A DNA stretch of 9,284 nt, taken from positions 1-9,284 of the forward strand of contig SLSP01000234.1 of the NCBI GenBank assembly GCA_007130345.1. Direction: 5' to 3'. The notes below the pieces were generated by a model. The model was not told where the DNA came from and did no database searches. It saw nothing but the letters and a program-made list of their open reading frames with translations. The stretch comes from Thermoflexales bacterium (GTDB taxonomy: Bacteria; Chloroflexota; Anaerolineae; B4-G1; SLSP01). The translations under genes were made by a program, and so were the position numbers. Positions 6,595 through 9,284 of the stretch are shown here, piece by piece (the stretch's first letter is position 1; each line of letters opens with the position of its first letter).

Positions 6595-8405
6595 TGACAC
6601 GCGGTCGCCACATGGCGCGCGAAGCCGATAAAGCGGAAGACATCGGCGTCACGTTGCGCCGGTTATTCGATTACCTGCGTCCCCATTCTGCCCCGCTGCT
6701 GCTGGCCGGCGGACTGGTGGTGCTCAACGCGCTCTTCAAGCTGGCGAGTCCCTACCTCATCGGCGAGGCTGTGGATCGTCACATCGTCACCGGCGACCTG
6801 ACCGGCCTGCATCGCACGATGCTGCTGCTGCTAGGGGCCTACGTCGGCGAGATGCTCACGCAAACGCTTCAATTCTTCATCACCATCGCCGTGGGCCAGC
6901 GCGTGCTCTACACAATGCGCGAGCAGGTCTTCCACAAGTTTCAGGAGCTATCGCTGCGCTTCTTCGACCGCAGCGAGGCCGGCGACCTGATGTCCCGCCT
7001 CACCAACGACACCGAGGCCATCAACCGCACCCTCAACGCGGGCCTGGCGCAGTTCGTGGGCAATATCTTCTTCCTGGCGGGCGTGCTGGTGGCGATGCTC
7101 TTCGTCAACTGGCAACTGGCCCTCATCAGCATGATCGTGCTCCCGCTGATGTTCGCCAGCACCTTCTTCTTCTCCAAGCGCGTGCGGGCCGCCTCGCGGG
7201 TGTCGCGGGAGAAGTTGGGCGAGGTCAGCACCGAGCTAGAGGCGAACATCTCCGGCGTGCGCGTGGTGCAAGCCTTCGGGCGCGAGCAGGAGACCCTGCG
7301 CGAGTTTCGGCGCGTCAACGCCGCCAACCGCGATGCCAACGTCACTGCGCAGACCATCAACGCGGCCTTCCGGCCCACGCTGGACATCTTCAGCACCGTC
7401 GGCGTCGCCCTGGTGCTCGGCGTCGGCGGGATGATGGCGCTGGAGGGCGCGATCACCGTCGGCGTCATCGTCACCTTCTTGGGCTACGTGCGGCGCTTCT
7501 TCCAGCCGGTGCGGATGATCGGGACGCTCTACGCCCAGGTGCAGACGGCCATCGTTGCCGCCGAGCGCATCTTCGCGCTGCTGGACGAGCGCACCGAGGT
7601 CGAGGACGCGCCCGACGCCGCGCCGTTGCCGGAGGCCGAGGGCCACATCCGCTTTGAGGACGTGACCTTTGGCTACGCGGCGGATGAGCCGGTCTTGCGC
7701 GAGGTCTCGTTTGAGGCGCAGCCCGGCGAGATGATCGCTATCGTCGGCCCCACCGGCGCGGGCAAGACCACGATGGTCAACCTGCTAATGCGCTTCTACG
7801 ACGTGGACGCGGGCCGCATCCTGGTCGATGGGCGCGACGCGCGCGCCATCCAGCAGGAGAGTCTGCGCGCGCAAGTGGGCATGGTCTTGCAGGACACCTT
7901 CCTCTTCTCCGGCACGGTACTGGACAACATCCGCTACGGGAAACTGGAAGCGACGGACGACGAAGTCATCGCCGCCGCCGAGACCGCTGGCGCGGACAGC
8001 TTTATCCGCCGCCTGCCGGACGGCTACGCCACCGAGCTAGGCGAGCGCGGATCGAGCCTGAGCCAGGGGCAGCGGCAACTCATCGCCATCGCCCGCGCCA
8101 TCCTCGCCGACCCGCGCATCCTCATCCTCGACGAGGCCACGTCTAGCGTCGATACTCGCACCGAGCGCGTCATCCAGGCCGCGCTGGCCCGGCTGATGGC
8201 GGGGCGCACCAGCATCGTCATCGCCCACCGCCTGAGCACCATCCGCAACGCCGACCAGGTGCTCGTGCTCTGCCGGGGTCGCATCATCGAGCGCGGCACC
8301 CACGCCGAGTTGTTGGAGCGTGGCGGCTTCTACTACAAGCTCTACGCCAGCCAATTCGAGGGGGCGGGTGAGTCGCTGGATGGGGCGTGTCCGCCGGCGT
8401 CATGA
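6591..8405 (+). CDS. ABC exporter half-transporter, catalytic-site subunit
   Basis: A 604-residue partner of the preceding gene with the same six-helix plus NBD layout. Helices are near residues 34-57, 77-99, 153-172, 174-194, 262-283 and 286-304. The NBD has A-loop Y362, Walker A GPTGAGKT (386-393), Q-loop Q434, Walker B ILILDE with catalytic E515, and H-loop H546 (VIAHRLST), all canonical. Its signature is LSQGQ (490-494), deviating from LSGGQ; this motif faces the partner's degenerate site. The two genes therefore predict one hydrolytic and one non-hydrolytic ATP site. AGAGGAGG (6576-6583) sits seven bases before ATG 6591; in-frame ATGs at 6594 and 6612 are alternatives. The ATGA overlap supports translational coupling and equal stoichiometry. 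Confidence 0.96.
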   Translation: MMTRGRHMAREADKAEDIGVTLRRLFDYLRPHSAPLLLAGGLVVLNALFKLASPYLIGEAVDRHIVTGDLTGLHRTMLLLLGAYVGEMLTQTLQFFITIAVGQRVLYTMREQVFHKFQELSLRFFDRSEAGDLMSRLTNDTEAINRTLNAGLAQFVGNIFFLAGVLVAMLFVNWQLALISMIVLPLMFASTFFFSKRVRAASRVSREKLGEVSTELEANISGVRVVQAFGREQETLREFRRVNAANRDANVTAQTINAAFRPTLDIFSTVGVALVLGVGGMMALEGAITVGVIVTFLGYVRRFFQPVRMIGTLYAQVQTAIVAAERIFALLDERTEVEDAPDAAPLPEAEGHIRFEDVTFGYAADEPVLREVSFEAQPGEMIAIVGPTGAGKTTMVNLLMRFYDVDAGRILVDGRDARAIQQESLRAQVGMVLQDTFLFSGTVLDNIRYGKLEATDDEVIAAAETAGADSFIRRLPDGYATELGERGSSLSQGQRQLIAIARAILADPRILILDEATSSVDTRTERVIQAALARLMAGRTSIVIAHRLSTIRNADQVLVLCRGRIIERGTHAELLERGGFYYKLYASQFEGAGESLDGACPPAS

Positions 8406-8409
8406 TACG

Positions 8410-8433
8410 GCTTGCTTGAGAAGCGCTGTTTTT
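8410..8433 (+). terminator. Weak possible terminator after the ABC exporter operon
   Basis: GCTT (8410-8413) can pair with AAGC (8421-8424) and a five-T run follows at 8429-8433. The stem is only four base pairs, so termination is doubtful. Confidence 0.2.
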
Positions 8434-8434
8434 A

Positions 8435-8458
8435 ACGCCAAGACGTAAAGACGCGAAG
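8435..8458 (+). repeat. 8-bp imperfect tandem repeat x3
   Basis: ACGCCAAG, ACGTAAAG and ACGCGAAG lie head to tail, sharing ACGNNAAG. They occupy the gap between the ABC exporter stop and the transposase remnant. Confidence 0.6.
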
Positions 8459-8478
8459 ATTTTTTAGAAACTTGATAC

Positions 8479-9190
8479 TAGTACAGCGCGGCTAAAATCC
8501 TTCGGGGGTTTCAAGCCGCCAACGGCCGGCCCGTGTAAGTCCACTTGAAGGGTTTCGCCATCGTGGCGTTAAAGTAGTCAATGAATTTCAGGATGCGGTG
8601 CTGCAAGTCTTCAAGAGAATTGAAACTGGCGCGTTTTAACAATTTGCGCACAAGAATACTGAACCAGAGTTCCGCCTGGTTTAGCCAAGAAGTATGAACC
8701 GGCGTAAACACAAAGCGAATCCGGTGCTCCGGGTCTTCCAAGAACACTTGGCGTGTTTTCATAGATTTGAGAATGCCCGACTTGCCCTTACAACCCAAAT
8801 CTTCTTCGATGTGACATTTTTGCGCCACCAGGTTTACCAGACCGGCTGACTTGTGCGTGTTGAGTTGATCCGTGACGAACACCCACTCCGCGTCAGGATC
8901 GGTGGCGATCACTTGGCTGATGTGGGCCACGAAATCGTCTTCGGTGCGCGTCGGGCCCAGCGAAGCGCTGATAATCTGGCCGGTGGCGACCTCGAAATTA
9001 GGGATCAAGCACAGGGTGCCGTGGCGGATATACTCGAATTCCCGCAATTCCACTTGCCCAGCGCTCACCCGGCGCGTGGGATGCGCGCGTTCGAGGGCTT
9101 GGATGCCGGTCTTTTCATCTGTACAGATGACGTGAACGCCGCGCGTGTGCAGTTCGGGCGCGGGGGTATCAACTTAAGCCGCGACACTCT
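8479..9190 (-). mobile_element. Internally deleted IS630-type insertion sequence
   Basis: The region holds a transposase fragment flanked by candidate terminal inverted repeats. Reading inward, the left end is AGTACAGCGCGGCTAAAAT (from 8480) and the right end, on the minus strand, is AGTGTCGCGGCTTAAGTT (from 9188). They share AGT, CGCGGCT and AA but are not perfect. A TA lies at 8479-8480, as expected for the TA target of IS630/Tc1, but no TA abuts the right end. The span is about 710 bp, shorter than the roughly 1.1-1.2 kb of intact elements. Base composition is less GC-rich than in the neighbours. Boundaries are estimates. Confidence 0.55.
8511..9173 (-). pseudogene. IS630-family transposase, C-terminal catalytic fragment
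   Basis: The open stretch encodes 220 residues after an in-frame TAA at 9174-9176. It matches the catalytic half of IS630-type DDE transposases: VICTDEKTG supplies the first Asp (fragment residue 19), WVFVTDQLNTHKS the second (102) and SWLNQAELWFS the Glu (168), followed by the typical C-terminal KPFKWTYTGRPL. Sixty-five residues separate the last two acids, reflecting an insertion typical of this subgroup. The N-terminal helix-turn-helix half, normally some 120-150 residues, is not found in any frame upstream within the window, so the protein could not bind its ends. The first usable start is GTG 9068, which would omit the first catalytic Asp and has no clear Shine-Dalgarno. I regard it as inactive. 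Confidence 0.85.
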
Positions 9191-9203
9191 GGAAAGCGCA
9201 GCC

Positions 9204-9232
9204 TGGCGTTATGCAGCCAAATATGGTAAACT
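9204..9232 (+). promoter_or_regulatory. Possible extended -10 promoter for the right-edge gene
   Basis: TGGTAAACT (9224-9232) resembles an extended -10 (TGnTATAAT). A poor -35 match, TGGCGT, lies at 9204-9209 with a 17-base spacer. Transcription would begin about 25-30 bases before the ATG at 9267. Confidence 0.25.
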
Positions 9233-9252
9233 ACTGTCCCACGCATTAGCAT

Positions 9253-9259
9253 AAGGAGG
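9253..9259 (+). promoter_or_regulatory. Strong Shine-Dalgarno of the right-edge gene
   Basis: AAGGAGG lies seven bases before ATG 9267. It is the best ribosome-binding site in the window and is the main support for the partial gene that follows. Confidence 0.75.
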
Positions 9260-9266
9260 AACAAAA

Positions 9267-9284
9267 ATGAGTATAACCGCCGAA
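9267..9284 (+). CDS. Start of an unidentified gene, cut by the window edge
   Basis: Six codons (MSITAE) are visible behind AAGGAGG with ideal spacing. Too little is present to name a family. It begins about 80 bases beyond the transposase remnant and runs away from it, so its promoter is probably in, or next to, the end of that element. Confidence 0.6.

Noticed and set aside
8853..9254. Plus-strand open frame antisense to the transposase, ending just before the right-edge gene
   Set aside because: Most of it is antisense to a clear transposase fragment. The tail after 9189 could be a remnant of an interrupted gene, but 22 codons give no family match I can support.

Overview
The window reads as high-GC, gene-dense chromosomal DNA from a bacterium, most likely of the phylum Chloroflexota (Anaerolineae-like). 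The organism guess is an inference. It rests on GC-rich codons, genes packed with ATGA overlaps, intergenic heptamer repeats, and a protein with an N-terminal TPR-like segment, one membrane helix and a Pro/Thr-rich linker, an architecture I associate with that phylum. No rRNA, tRNA or CRISPR array was seen.

Left part (1-3832): four co-directional, tightly packed genes. The first is a membrane-anchored HAMP-class III nucleotide cyclase whose N-terminus lies outside the window. It is followed by two small multi-pass membrane proteins I do not recognise, then a 622-residue single-pass protein with duplicated C-terminal beta-rich domains. The cyclase should make cAMP: it has the catalytic Asp pair, the Lys/Thr purine-selecting pair and the Asn/Arg transition-state residues. 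The other three have no assignable function, but spacing says they are co-transcribed with it.

Middle (3833-4806): a 245-bp gap packed with nested inverted repeats and 7-bp tandem repeats, then a histidine phosphatase with a clear Shine-Dalgarno, then an 81-bp gap carrying two more 7-bp repeat arrays.

Right-centre (4807-8405): two half-size ABC exporters overlapping by ATGA. Together they look like a heterodimeric exporter with one degenerate and one consensus ATP site. The first subunit lacks the catalytic Glu and the H-loop His; the second has both but carries an altered signature motif.

Right end (8406-9284): a short repeat-bearing spacer, then a minus-strand C-terminal piece of an IS630-type transposase that keeps the DDE residues but lacks the N-terminal DNA-binding half. 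Beyond it, on the plus strand, the first six codons of a new gene appear behind a strong Shine-Dalgarno.

I found no strong case for a wholly new system. The best candidates for a second look are the cyclase-led four-gene membrane module, the nested repeat element at 3831-4018 and the internally deleted IS630 copy.
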